Of a stretch of 64,000 nt of DNA, positions 49,812 to 61,190 are shown piece by piece. The translations under genes were made by a program, and so were the position numbers. Position 1 is the stretch's first letter; each line of letters opens with the position of its first letter. Location: the NCBI RefSeq assembly GCF_037975245.1, contig NC_092565.1:23269499-23333498 (forward strand), in the 5' to 3' direction. The notes under the pieces were generated by a model. That model was not told the origin of the DNA. It made no database searches and was given only the letters and a program-made list of their open reading frames with translations. This DNA is from Apostichopus japonicus (lineage: Eukaryota; Echinodermata; Holothuroidea; Aspidochirotida; Stichopodidae).

Positions 49812-52795
49812 AGGATCATTCCCAGGGATTTAGTATATTTCAAAGATGAATATCTTGATAACTGTTATAGTTATATAGAAACATCCATAGTGCTCAAATT
49901 TTTCTGTTTCCTTATACTAAAAAAGCATTTCTGCCTATTAGCCATCCTTTACCTGTATGAAGATGGCAACTCTGATAGAATGACAATTCTCAAATGGCTC
50001 TGTCTGCATTATTTAAATTAAGTGAAATTCAAATAAGATCAAGGAAATGAAAGGCATAAATTAATGGGAATATTTGTATCCATAACTATTGATGATTTAC
50101 CAAACTCTCAAAAAAGTAAAAAGTCAACTTTGCTGACATTGTTTAGTGATAATTAAGTATTGTTTACATTTCTATTGTTTTAAGAAAACCAGATTATTAA
50201 ATTAATGTTTACACTTTAAATTGTGTTTTTATCATTGTGATTTAATTTTGTTTCTTTTGCTCTAGGGTAAAAATTTTGTCATTTTTTTCTTTACAAATTT
50301 TTGTCATTGTTATTATATTTATTTACAAGGATATAATCTCTTCCATGACAGATAACAGGTGTGGGGATTGTGGGGGGGGGATTGAAACAAAGCACTTTTT
50401 TGTTTCTGTTTCTGAACATATGCACTGTGCTTTACATAATTCTTAGCAATAAGTGTAAAAATCCTTGAGTTTAATGAGAGGACTGAGCATGTACAAACGT
50501 ACATCTCTTGATATATCCACTGCCTGTCAGTCTACGGGCAATGATGAAATTGTTAATGTTTGTGCTATTGAAACCAAGGAAAAACTAGCAAAATTTGAAC
50601 AGTTTTAGCTTCAGATATGACCAGTATTAAAATGGTTGTATCACCCATGAACGAATCGTTTTCACATTTGATCTGGCCGTCCAATTGTAAAAAATACCTT
50701 TAAATGTAGTTAAACTCTTTGACCCTGTTTATAACGATGTGTCGTCCACGAATTTGCCTTTACATTATCACCACTCCTCGGGCTGTTTCAAATTAAAAGT
50801 TCCTCTTGTTTGTGTGTTTGTCTGTCTGTCTGTAATGTTAGTTACAATATCAAATACAATATTAGATTATGTTGAATATCTTGGAGCCTATCACAGCTTT
50901 TTAGGACCAGAGCAAAATTAACTCAATATGTATACATTTTAAATATGGGATCTGCCCAAGCTTACCTTCTTGTTAACCAGGTTTTCACAATTTGACCCCT
51001 GGTGACCCCAAATGATATTTGACCTCCACAAAACAAGAAGCTTCTTGTTCTCAATGTGGTACTTCTACACACCACATATGAAATTGTTCGAACCTTCCCT
51101 TCTTCAGATATTGTGTTTACAAGCCAGGCGTCACAAAGCCAAACACACATATGCCATCATGAATGCAAAGGTTACGAATTACCATCGAAACCAAAAATGT
51201 CTTCTTAAATAACACCTTTCAACGAGCCATTAAATTGGGCTTTCAGAAAACAGTTTGACTGTATGGCTTATAAAAATATCAAAATGTAATTTAAAGCAAT
51301 TTTGTATTTAAGCAGCAATGCAATATCTTTGATACTGAAATGAAATACACCTGGTACACTTAAAGGTACACTCTCTCACACAATACATCTATTCCAAACC
51401 AGTGCAACTTGTTCAATATTCATCTGCACCAGTACACTAATAACGCATGACAAAGCTTCGCTTAAATGTCAATCATACAGCTTTGTGAGTCTTTCAGTTA
51501 ACATCATTTACAATACATGGATGCTGGTTTTCTAAAATACCCCTACCCCCCCCCCCCCCAAAGGTATAAACTAATGATGTTGATTATCTCATGTAAGTAT
51601 CGGTTACCCATGTCAGCACTGACCAATGAAATACTCAGATATTTGACGTATCAATTATGCTACAGACTGTGTTAATGTGATGGTGACACCTGTAACCCGG
51701 TAAAATGCTTGACAGATGCCTTACTCACTAAAGTAAACACTTTCCTGGGTCTAGACAACGTTAGCTATACCTGGTATATATCATATGATTACAAAATAAT
51801 CTATCTTGTCAAATGAACAAACAACCAGCTGAACAAGTTAGCCAATTCAAAGTGATCTGGAGTCTCGGGATATTGAGCATATGTTATCACACTACAGCTA
51901 AAAAACAAACTAACGTTACGTTTTGTGCTGATGTGTCTGCATTTGTGATCACACTACAGCTAAAAAACAAACTAACGTTATGTTTTCTGCTGTGTTTGTC
52001 ATGGACGATATTATATTGCAAATTCACACCAGCTGCTTATAAACACTAAAATTGAAAGAATTCTTGGTTGGTAAGAACAGCCAATGAGAGTAGAGTACCA
52101 TCAACGTCCTACAATATTATATAGAAAATATTCATAATATTAGTAATTATAAAAAGTGTTCACAAAACCTCACACACTGTTTCAGACAGCTCTGTAAGAA
52201 GATATTAGATTTGGATTTTTAATGACACAAGCAAAGAGAAAAATTTAAGAATACCATTCTATAAGTTGAGCATAACCATCATAAATTATTATCATATTTT
52301 GTCCATTTCTTGGTCCACAATGACAGGTCCAATGAGAATTAATAAATGAATGAAAGAGTAACATTTGATGTTAACTTGAAAACTATTATATCTTACTTTA
52401 ATAGACATACTAATCAAGAAAAACAATCTGTACTGCATGGAGCTAATCATATACTTATTAACGAGGTAACAACCACCTTTTCATTTACATATATTCAAAA
52501 CCTTCAGACTTTTCTTTTAGGAATTAATATTGTGGTACCCTTTCTTCATATTCCCACCCATCTGAAAAAATTTGAAATTATAAAGATAGAAAAGGTATTA
52601 TACATATGACAAAAGTACTCTAATATTTTCTCATTATCTGCGATCCCAAAACCTCATACGTGAAATTAGCATCTTGAATAATGAAACAGAAGCCAACAAA
52701 TGGACAATATCGCCTTCACCAATGTAACATGATACCTCTTATTCACACTACCATGTTTAGTTTAAAAAATAATGTTAATAAGATGGATCAATGTA
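49812..52795. other. Intergenic DNA, no gene seen
   Basis: AT-rich with no supported coding sequence. Contains a 62-bp-offset direct duplication at 51886-51991 and C/G homopolymer runs at 50.37 and 51.55 kb. Confidence 0.5.
51886..51991. repeat. Direct duplication, 62-bp offset
   Basis: Two near-identical 45-bp segments start with atcacactacagctaaaaaa, at 51886 and 51948, separated by about 17 bp. Confidence 0.8.
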
Positions 52796-53157
52796 GAGTA
52801 GAGGTTATCTCAAAGCAGAGGTTATCTCAAAGTAGAGGTTATCTCAAAGAAGAGGTTATCTCAGAGCAGAGGTTATCTCAAAGTAGAGGTTATCTCAGAG
52901 TAGAGGTTATCTCAAAGTAGAGGTTATCTCAGAGTAGAGGTTATCTCAAAGTAGAGGTTATCTCAAAGTAGATGTTATCTCAAAGTAGAGGTTTTCTCAG
53001 AGTAGAGGTTATCTCAAAGTAGAGGTTATCTCAAAGTAGGGGTTATCTCAAAGTAGAGGTTATCTCAAAGTAGAGGTTATCTCAAAGTAGGTGTTACCTC
53101 AAAGAAGAGGTTATCTCAAAGTAGAGGTTATCTCAAAGTAGAGGTTATCTCAAAGAA
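52796..53157 (+). repeat. 17-bp tandem array, about 21 copies
   Basis: Head-to-tail copies of agtagaggttatctcaa with scattered single-base variants (gcagagg, gaagagg, gtaggtg). Unit and spacing are far from CRISPR, since there are no spacers; this is a minisatellite. A short ORF through it has no meaning. Confidence 0.95.
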
Positions 53158-53346
53158 GCATGCTTTAACCATTCATTGCAAAGAAACCATTTCTGCCAAT
53201 CACAAAAGCAAATGCACTACATTGGCTGTTACAATTGCAATCCAAATGCCTTCTGCTTTTTTATTTTTAATGTAGCCTGCCAAGAAACAAGCTGCATCTT
53301 GTTTGTCCAGCCTTTCAAATGTAGTGAAGCATATATATTTTTGGGA

Positions 53347-53365
53347 GGGGGGGGGGGGGGGGGGG
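53347..53365 (+). repeat. Poly-G tract
   Basis: Uninterrupted run of about 19 G, the longest in the window. Such runs are prone to assembly length errors. Confidence 0.8.
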
Positions 53366-53606
53366 AAAGGGAGACCTACTCCTGATCAAATAACATCCTG
53401 AATTTTCATGATGAGTTTCATCATGACATTGTTCATCAATGTGAATTTCCAACGAAAAATACAAAAGACAATCTTCCTTATTTGAAAGTAAAAAGTGATT
53501 TGATATATTGGAAAAGGTTATTCAAACATTTGATGAAGTGGCAACTGATGACTTTCTTAAAACGTAGAAAATACAACAAACATTATAAAACTTACTGGTT
53601 TATATA

Positions 53607-53775
53607 TTTACGAGTGACCCACTTACTTTGTGGGTAGAAAAATGAAGGAAGGCCATTTGGGCCAGTGAGGGTGTACAGTGTTAAAAGATTACCAGGGCAT
53701 TCTAGACACGGTAGAATGCGGTGCATAGGTTGTGGGGAGACAGGTAAGTGGGGAACGAAGTAAATCTACTCCATT
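53607..53775 (+). repeat. Divergent interspersed repeat, copy B
   Basis: Starts atttacgagtgac, as copy C does. Then gggccagtgaggg, acagtgttaaaagattaccag, ggggagacaggtaag and gaacgaagtaaat follow in order. Lies in the MVP-PANK intergenic region. Confidence 0.5.
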
Positions 53776-54359
53776 ACGACTATTTTCAAATTTTATACTG
53801 TTTGGAAAGTTAAATCTATAGAAAAATGAAACACTTTTGCCCATGTAAGCCTTGTGGATATCATTAGCATTATCTTCACATGCAATACTTATTAGTTGAA
53901 GGTGTGTCAAGAGCTAAAAGCTGGCGAACACTTAAGACTCCTTCACCACCTCCCCCCCCCCCCCCGTCCCCAACAACCTCTCCACTCCCCTTACCTCTCA
54001 AGTCTTCTATATGGAACTTGAAAACAGTAAACAAAATTTGTATAGAAAGTGGTTTGTAGAAAAGAATAGCTCTTCCCAGCAATTGTGCATGCCTGTAGCT
54101 AAATACTCATGTGCAGTACTTAGTAGCAAATCTGACTAATAACATCGTCAGCTTCACCACCCCTTCCTCTCTCTCCTTTGGAATCATCTGCATTATAAAA
54201 GTTACGTTTCCAAAAAATGCCCATGCTTTGGAAATGGATGTTAAAAACAAAACAGCAATGTAACTAAAATGTCACAGTATATAGGAGAAAGAGTATCTGT
54301 AGGTGTCAAACTCAAGAACAAAAACTTCAAAAATGAAGACCAGCAATGGAAGACTTTTG

Positions 54360-54687
54360 CAGAATTTATTTATAAATCAAAATTAATCTCATAGTTTAGT
54401 CTTCACCACGAGACCAATGAGCGTTGCCCTATGCTGCAGTCTCCATGGGTGAGACCACTAAATTTAGTCTCACACTTTGGTCTGCACCGTGAGTCCATGA
54501 AAATATGCCTATAGATTGGTCTGCACCGTGGGAACATTGAATTTAATCTCATAGTTTGGTTTTCAGTTGTCAGACCGCTAAGTTTAAAATGGTCTCATAG
54601 CGTGGTCTTGACAGAGAGACCATTGAACCAGTCACCAATATAGTTTGGTCTTCATTGTGAGACTGTTTGGTCTCATAGTTTTGGTCT
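54360..54687 (-). other. PANK 3'UTR (inferred)
   Basis: Sequence downstream of the PANK stop. On the minus strand an AATAAA lies at 54370-54365, the likely polyadenylation signal, giving a 3'UTR of about 0.3 kb. Almost all of it is a roughly 40-bp repeat. Confidence 0.5.
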
Positions 54688-54700
54688 TCACTGAGATGCG
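54392..54700 (-). repeat. About 40-bp imperfect repeat filling PANK 3'UTR
   Basis: On the plus strand, units like tagtttggtcttcaccgtgagaccattga recur at about 54396, 54436, 54475, 54515, 54556, 54601, 54642 and 54679. The last unit (ggtcttcactgagatgcgg) includes the PANK stop codon at 54690-54688. Each unit carries GTCT and AGAC elements that could pair with one another in the transcript. Confidence 0.7.
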
Positions 54701-57700
54701 GTTGAGTCTGTCTCCGTATCTACCTCTCTGCCGCTGCTGTGGCTGCCATTTTGCTCCTTGTGAGGTGATGAGATGATATCTGTGTTGCTGCTTTCGTGGG
54801 AATAACCCATGAGTTGAAGGAAGGCACCTACGGATCCAAAATAGCCCTAAACCGCCACAAAAAAAGAGAGAGATGAAAATAAGACAACAACAGAAGAAAA
54901 CAAATAAGCCAATGGTCTACAATAGCATTAAGTTTATGATAGAAACAACACTGTAATGATTTTGAATACTGTCGATTTCAAGTGATCAACAAGGCCTTTT
55001 AGACTGACTTTATATGTAGACATATTTTAACATGAAAAGCGATAGGGTTCACTAAGTGGGACATACCTTCCAAGAAGTAACATTACACACAGCTGTGCTT
55101 TTTGAGTTATCAAGTGTTGCTTTATCACTATACATAGGTGAAACTACACAGTAGGTATGCAAGTCACCCAAGCTTTACTTTTGTAGATGACATATTACAA
55201 GTTTTAAACATCAATCTCTTTTGACTTTGAAACAGGATAGATCTTTTTTGCACCCTCCAAAGTTTACAAATTATACAAAGTGTTTCATACCTGCTGATAT
55301 CAAGTGACCTATGACCTTCACCAGAAAGGGAGACCTTTATAATCAGCATAACTATCATTGATTTGTGGTTGGCTTACTACAAGCCACGCTGTGCAGTTTC
55401 CTACGATATATTTCAAGGAGGGTTGGAGAGTATGTACAAGGAGGAATGGACAGGGAAATGAAGTGGCCATGATACAATTACTCAGCTACCGATTATGTGG
55501 ACTTCCCGCAACATTATCTCATTGAAGAAGCCATCGATATCTATAATAACCAAAAAATTATAAAAAGATGATGAAGAATTATTAAAGATAATATCCAGAC
55601 TAACCTCATGCTCTAGGAAGAGAGCTTTTAATGCGCCTCCCGACCAATAATCCATTGCGTAGGCCAAGAGCTTCATTGCTATTGGGTTAACTCTCAGGAA
55701 ATTGCCCACAAATACTACACGAGTTAATTTCTGCAAGAAGAAAGAGAAAAGATTGGGAGTGAAACTCTGTACTACAGCAATCAAGATGTGATGTTCTTCT
55801 TGTACTTGAGGACACTGACCTGAATAAAAGTGAATTTTTATTGTTTTTATGGCTATACGCAAGAATTGTCCATAGAAGATATCAGTGTTCTGTTATAGAT
55901 TAGACATTTTGCTGCAATGTCACCTTAGACACTACGTCACTTTTGTACACACAATTCTTGAGGCATTTGTTACCTCCAGGGCAGTAAACCAGTAGCATTG
56001 TTGCGATATGAGATTTTTCCATATCGATATACCGTTAATTCTGTTCTGCTATATATATTGTCAAGAGTCATTCCAATTTCAACTCAGCAAACTCCAGTCA
56101 CAAAGAGCAGTACTCTTTGCATGATTGATATAATTTAGTCCAATTATCAGTACCAGTAAGACACATTTTTCACCCCAGTTGATTTTTTCTGACAATCCAT
56201 TTTCAACTAATCAACTTATAAAAAAATGGAAGCAACAACATTTCAGTTCAAGAACATATACCATATTTCTTTGATTTTAGTTTTTTCAAATGTCTTTTCT
56301 TTTGCATTCGTGATCAATTTTTATAAGATGTTGCACTAAAATTTAGGATCAGGTGATCTGGTGGCGGTTTCAATATAAAAAAGTAGAATTTTTATACTTT
56401 TTATTTTAAATACGTACACTCAATAAAATGGTTAAAACAAAAATATGGTTATGATTTTACAAGGGTTGCACCACTTCCATCAATCTGACAATGTCTTCTG
56501 AGCATTCATCTACTTTAAATCGTTCTTGTTTTGAACCATCAATCGTTAACTCTCTGAGTTGAAGCACTCACCAAATTCATGGCAGTCATCATAGCCAGAG
56601 AGCCGATATTGTTTGTGATCGTAACAAGAGTTGCTCGGGCTAGATCAGCTTTTGAAGCTTCCTCTCTCTTCTCTTTTCGATGCATAAATCCAAAGCTGTG
56701 GGAGAGTAGAAATATCACTCCACATGTTAACTCAATTAACCAAAAAGTACATTAACAGTAGAAGTTAACAGTACATTAACAGTTAACAGTAGAAGTTAAC
56801 AGTAGAAGTTAACAGTAGAAGTTAACAGTAGAAGTTAACAGTACATTAACAGTAGAAGTTAACAGTAGAAGTTAACAGTTAACAGTACATTAACAGTAGA
56901 AGTTAACAGTAGAAGTTAACAGTTAACAGTACATTAACAGTAGAAGTTAACAGTAGATTAACAGTTAACAGTACATTAACAGTAGGAGTTAACAGTAGGT
57001 TAACAGTTAACAGTACATTAACAGTAGAAGTTAACAGTAGAAGTTAACAGTTAACAGTACATTAACAGTAGAAGTTAACAGTAGATTAACAGTTAAGAGT
57101 ACATTAACAGTAGAAGTTAACAGTAGATTAACAGTTAGGTACATTAACAGTAGAAGTTAACAGTAGATTAACAGTTAACAGTACATTAACAGTAGAAGTT
57201 AACAGCAGAAGTTAACAGTTAACAGTAGAAGTTAACAGTAGATTAACAGTTAAGAGTACATTAACAGTAGAAGTTAACAGTACTGTAGATTAACAGTTAA
57301 GAGTACATTAACAGTAGAAGTTAACAGTAGATTAACAGTTAAGAGTACATTAACAGTAGAAGTTAACAGTAGATTAACAGTTAAGAGTACATTAACAGTA
57401 GAAGCTAACAGTAGATTAACAGTTAACAGTACATTAACAGTAGAAGTTAACAGTAGATTAACAGTTAACAGTACATTAACAGTAGAAGTTAACAGTAGAT
57501 TAACAGTTAAGAGTACATTAACAGTAGAATTTAACAGTAGATTAACAGTTAACAGTACATTAACAGTAGAAGTTAACAGTACATTAACAGTTAACAGTAC
57601 ATTAACAGTAGAAGTTAACAGTAGATTAACAGTTAACAGTAGAAGTTAACAGTAGATTAACAGTTAACAGTTCATTAACAGTAGAAGTTAACAGTACATT

Positions 57701-60700
57701 AACAGTAGAAGTTAACAGTAGATTAACAGTTAAGAGTACATTAACAGTAGAAGTTAACAGAAGATTAACAGTTAACAGTACATTAACAGTAGAAGTTAAC
57801 AGTAGATTAACAGTTAACAGTACATTAACAGTAGAAGTTAACAGTAGATTAACAGTTAACAGTACATTAACAGTAGAAGTTAACAGTAGATTAACAGTTA
57901 ACAGTACATTAACAGTAGAAGTTAACAGTAGATTAACAGTTAACAGTATATTAACAGTAGAAGTTAACAGTAGATTAACAGTTAACAGTATATTATAACC
58001 GAAATTACGTTTCGTTAGAAAAGAGTAGAAAAAACAAATCAGCTCATTAAACACTGCAAACGATATTGAAAGACCTGACTTTCAAACTAAAAGGAATTAT
58101 TTCATACTATATAGTAACCTACCTGTTGGCTACTGTGCCTCCTGGCAATTCAAACCTGTTGTAGGCTACTCCATATATATCTCACATTAACTAGTCTATC
58201 TGCCAACCTTACAGTTATTTAGGTTGTGATGAGTACCAGAGAGAAACATCAAACAAGGACAGAATGAAACATGCACATCACAGAGAAGGCTTAATGTACA
58301 GTAACCTACCTGCTGGCTACTGTGCCTCCTGGCAATTCAAACCTGTTGTAGGCTACTCCATATATATCTCACATTAACTAGTCTATCTGCCAACCTTACA
58401 GTTATTTAGGTTGTGATGAGCACCACAGAGAAACATCAAACAAGGACAGAATGAAACATGCACATCACAGAGAAGTTTTAATGTACAGTAACCTACCTGC
58501 TGGCTACTGTGCCTCCTGGCAATCCAAACCTGTTGTAGGCTCCTCCATATATATCTCACATTAACTAGTCTATCTGCCAACCTTACAGTTATTTAGGTTG
58601 TGATGAGCACCACAGAGAAACATCAAACAAGGACAGAATGAAACATGCACATCACAGACAAGGCTTAATGTACAGTAACCTACCTGCTGGCTACTGTGCT
58701 TCCTGGCAATCCAAACCTGTTGTAGGCTCCTCCATATATATCTCGCACTAACTTGTCCACCTTTTGGTTGTCCCCCTGAGTAGCCATGTCAATGGCTTCT
58801 TCAAACGTTTCACAGCCGGTGAGAAGACAGCATAGACCTAGAAATGTACCTCCCCCCAGACTGTTGAGGAGAAGGAAACAAAAGGGATTAAACTTTTCAA
58901 ATAAATATTCATATTTAAATGAATATATGACAGTGTGCATTTAGGGTCACCAATAAATGTACTACGTACCACAAACCTTTCACAAAATATGTTAAAATGT
59001 TGCCAAGAAGGAGGTCAAGGGTTTGACCTGTACGGAAAATGCAAACTTTAATGCTGTCCTCAAGTCTTGGCATAAGGCTAACCTTCCAAAAAAATTATCA
59101 ACAACTTATTTTTAAATTTTATCTAAATGCATATAAATTATATATCGTCAAAAGAAATAAGAAACAGCTTAGTTAGTTCACAAGCTGGGCAAGCTTAATT
59201 TGCCAGACAATTCTGTACACTACAGTATCAACCAATAACAGGCAAAAACCTCACTGTATGCAGTCAAGAAACAAAAGTTGCAAGAATATGAAGAGTATGA
59301 TATTCTGTTATTTACAATGTATGATAAAAATCTAACAAAAGTCTAACAAATGAAACATCACCCTTGCCCGAATAATGTTCCTGTCTCTTAATAATGGCTG
59401 TACTATTTTTAACTGTCCGAAGAGAAATTTGAATATCTCAGAGGCATTTCTCTTTTTCCTACCCTCTGTTTTGTCTTTTTTGACAAAGAGATAGCCTTAC
59501 CTTGTTCCAGAAACTCTTTGAAAATCAGTTTGGGAATGTACTGCTAGGATGCTGACCCCTGAGCCTATGTTTACGACCAGATAAGGGTAAGGGTCACGAA
59601 AGTCATACGGCGTTTTGACACTGCTCTCTGGGTTACGCGGGTCAGAGTGGTTCCAGTAGTAACACTCGTTGGGGATCAACCGGTCGATGAAATGAATTCC
59701 ATGAATCAGACAGTTGAGTTCATCGTGTTTCTGTAGTTTCATGTTTACGATCTATAAATTCAAAGTCATAACACATAAACTATTGAGCAGATATTTACGA
59801 GTGACGGCTTTTGGTGGAAGCCCTCCTCATGAAACCAGGAGTGACCGGTCTGAGAGGACGTACAGTGCTGAGAAAAGGTTACCAGCTGACTCAGATATGG
59901 TAGAGGGAGGATGCGGATGTCTGGGGGAGACAGGTAAGCGAGTAGTGACGTATAAAATTCATTCACTGGACAGGAATGACTTGGATATTGCATTGTACAT
60001 GGTGACAGATGATGATATAAATGTATTAATATGTCACAGTGCTACACCAAAATGCCCAATTCCGTTCCAACCCTCAGATAGGATTTGTTTTGTACCAAAG
60101 AAGGACAGATAAGTGACTAGAAAATTTTGAACGTATTTGGAAAAGTGCCAAGAAAAAATAATTTTTAACCTACAGTAGCACAGGATACAGATCCAAAGTC
60201 TGTTGAAGTCTTGTATATATATGAAATCCTCATTTTTGGTTGACGTATTGTCGAAATGATGTAGGGCCTGTTCACACTAGAACTGAGTCGAGCACAGATC
60301 TCTGAGTTTAAACATGGAGTTGAATTCAAAATTCTGGTGTCAACGCAATTCAGATACTGTATTTTAAACTTAAATTTTTCTGGAAATAAAGTTTCAGAAT
60401 GAATAGACAAATACATAACATCCAAAACTTACATTAAAGAAGTCTTTTTCAAATTTGAATGCGCCACCACCAGTGGCATGGATGACTTCTGCCAAACTGG
60501 ACAACTTCTTCTCTTTCACCAGATGCAGGAATGTCTCCATCTCGTAAGTGGGGAATCTAATGAAATGGAGTGACCCCGTGTGACCCAGTACGGTCACGTT
60601 GGGTATCTCCAGGTACACGTCCCGGACACCTGTGTCACCGTAGGCAGTGTTTGACTTGAGGTAGTGTTGAATCGTTTCTAGGGCATCTGGTTCCACATCG

Positions 60701-60791
60701 GGGTCATTGTCCCCTGGGAGGACGTCGTTTGGCTCGAAGTACACCAACTTGGCAAGAGTACCGCCTATGTCCACACCAAACCATGGCATAG
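54688..60791 (-). CDS. PANK: Pantothenate kinase (PANK1/2/3 type), six exons seen, N-terminus likely incomplete
   Basis: Phosphorylates pantothenate with ATP, the first and controlling step of coenzyme A synthesis. Exons in transcript order: 60791-60433, 59751-59501, 58860-58684, 56695-56572, 55730-55605, 54846-54688; GT-AG, phases consistent, 397 aa from the Met at 60789. Visible motifs: phosphate-binding [16 protein letters not shown] near the start; [13 protein letters not shown] with the Glu equivalent to catalytic Glu138 of human PANK3; [15 protein letters not shown] and [15 protein letters not shown], matching the Ser and Arg contacts of the acetyl-CoA/pantothenate site; [48 protein letters not shown]. 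The C-terminus runs about 37 residues beyond the usual end as a Ser/Thr/Glu-rich tail. The first visible exon starts at an acceptor 2 nt before ATG; in vertebrate PANK genes a splice junction also precedes PWFG, so an upstream exon is likely and was not found. It is not PANK4-like: only the kinase domain is present. Confidence 0.93.
56747..57994 (-). repeat. 42-bp VNTR, about 30 copies, in PANK intron
   Basis: Tandem 42-bp unit acattaacagtagaagttaa + cagtagattaacagttaaca + gt, itself built from TTAACAGT submotifs, with unit-length variants mainly at the left end and great regularity at the right. Total length is about 1.25 kb. Because 42 is a multiple of three, one minus frame stays open for 142 codons (a 14-residue Leu/Thr/Val/Asn repeat); this is an artefact, not a gene. 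Confidence 0.95.
58114..58674 (-). repeat. 187-bp tandem array copying a PANK exon end and donor
   Basis: Three units starting at 58114, 58301 and 58488, with exact 187-bp spacing. The next register (58675) is the real 3' end of the PANK exon 58860-58684 and its donor. Each unit carries about 70 bp matching the exon 3' end, including the gtaggt donor, plus about 117 bp of intron. The exon-like parts carry a TGA in the PANK frame where the exon has CGA (Arg of LVRDIYGG), so they are non-coding. The unit at 58488 shares more bases with the true exon (e.g. caatccaaacc, ggctcctcc) than the two leftward units do (caattcaaacc, ggctactcc). Confidence 0.92.
59792..59945 (+). repeat. Divergent interspersed repeat, copy C
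   Basis: Lies in the PANK intron between exons 60791-60433 and 59751-59501. Shows atttacgagtgac, tacagtgctgagaaaaggttaccag, gatgcggatgt and gggggagacaggtaagcg in the same order as copy B. ORFs over it on both strands are not convincing genes. Confidence 0.5.
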
Positions 60792-61133
60792 CTGTAAGAG
60801 GTAGAAGACAGTGATATGTAGTAACGAAAGGGTGTTAAAACATAGCTCTGATCATGTAAAACCTGTCAATCTACTGCAGAAAGAATCCTCGATGATATTG
60901 CAATCTCATTACTTTGTTGTAAATACTGTTTAATATTTAATAATTAATCAGGTAATAACGTATCCAGTATGGCATCCCAAAATGCAATGCAAAATGCTTG
61001 AAATGCTTAAGAAGTGCACTTGATGCATAGCAGTTTTGTACACAGAAACCATATATAGTAATTCATAAGATATATAAATTCAGAACCCATCCAAACTGCT
61101 ACACAAAATCTGAATACTTCATTATTTCCCGAT

Positions 61134-61190
61134 GGGGAAGGGAGGTGGTGGGAAATGGGTGGGGAGGGTGGGGAAGGGGAGGTGGTGGGG
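61134..61190 (+). other. G-rich tract with quadruplex-forming pattern
   Basis: Many closely spaced GGG/GGGG runs (gggaaatgggtggggagggt, then gggg) meet the simple four-run G-quadruplex pattern on the plus strand. Lies about 350 bp upstream of the first visible PANK exon. Any function is unknown. Confidence 0.6.

Noticed and set aside
52796-53157. CRISPR-like array
   Set aside because: The units are contiguous 17-mers with no spacers, in eukaryotic DNA.
57626-58054. 142-codon minus-strand ORF
   Set aside because: It is a translation of the 42-bp VNTR: 14-residue identical repeats, open only because the unit is a multiple of three.
58383-58580. 65-codon minus-strand ORF
   Set aside because: Lies in the 187-bp exon-derived repeats, out of frame with PANK.
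59714-60112. 132-codon plus-strand ORF
   Set aside because: Antisense to a PANK exon at its start, then interspersed repeat copy C and intron; no family resemblance.
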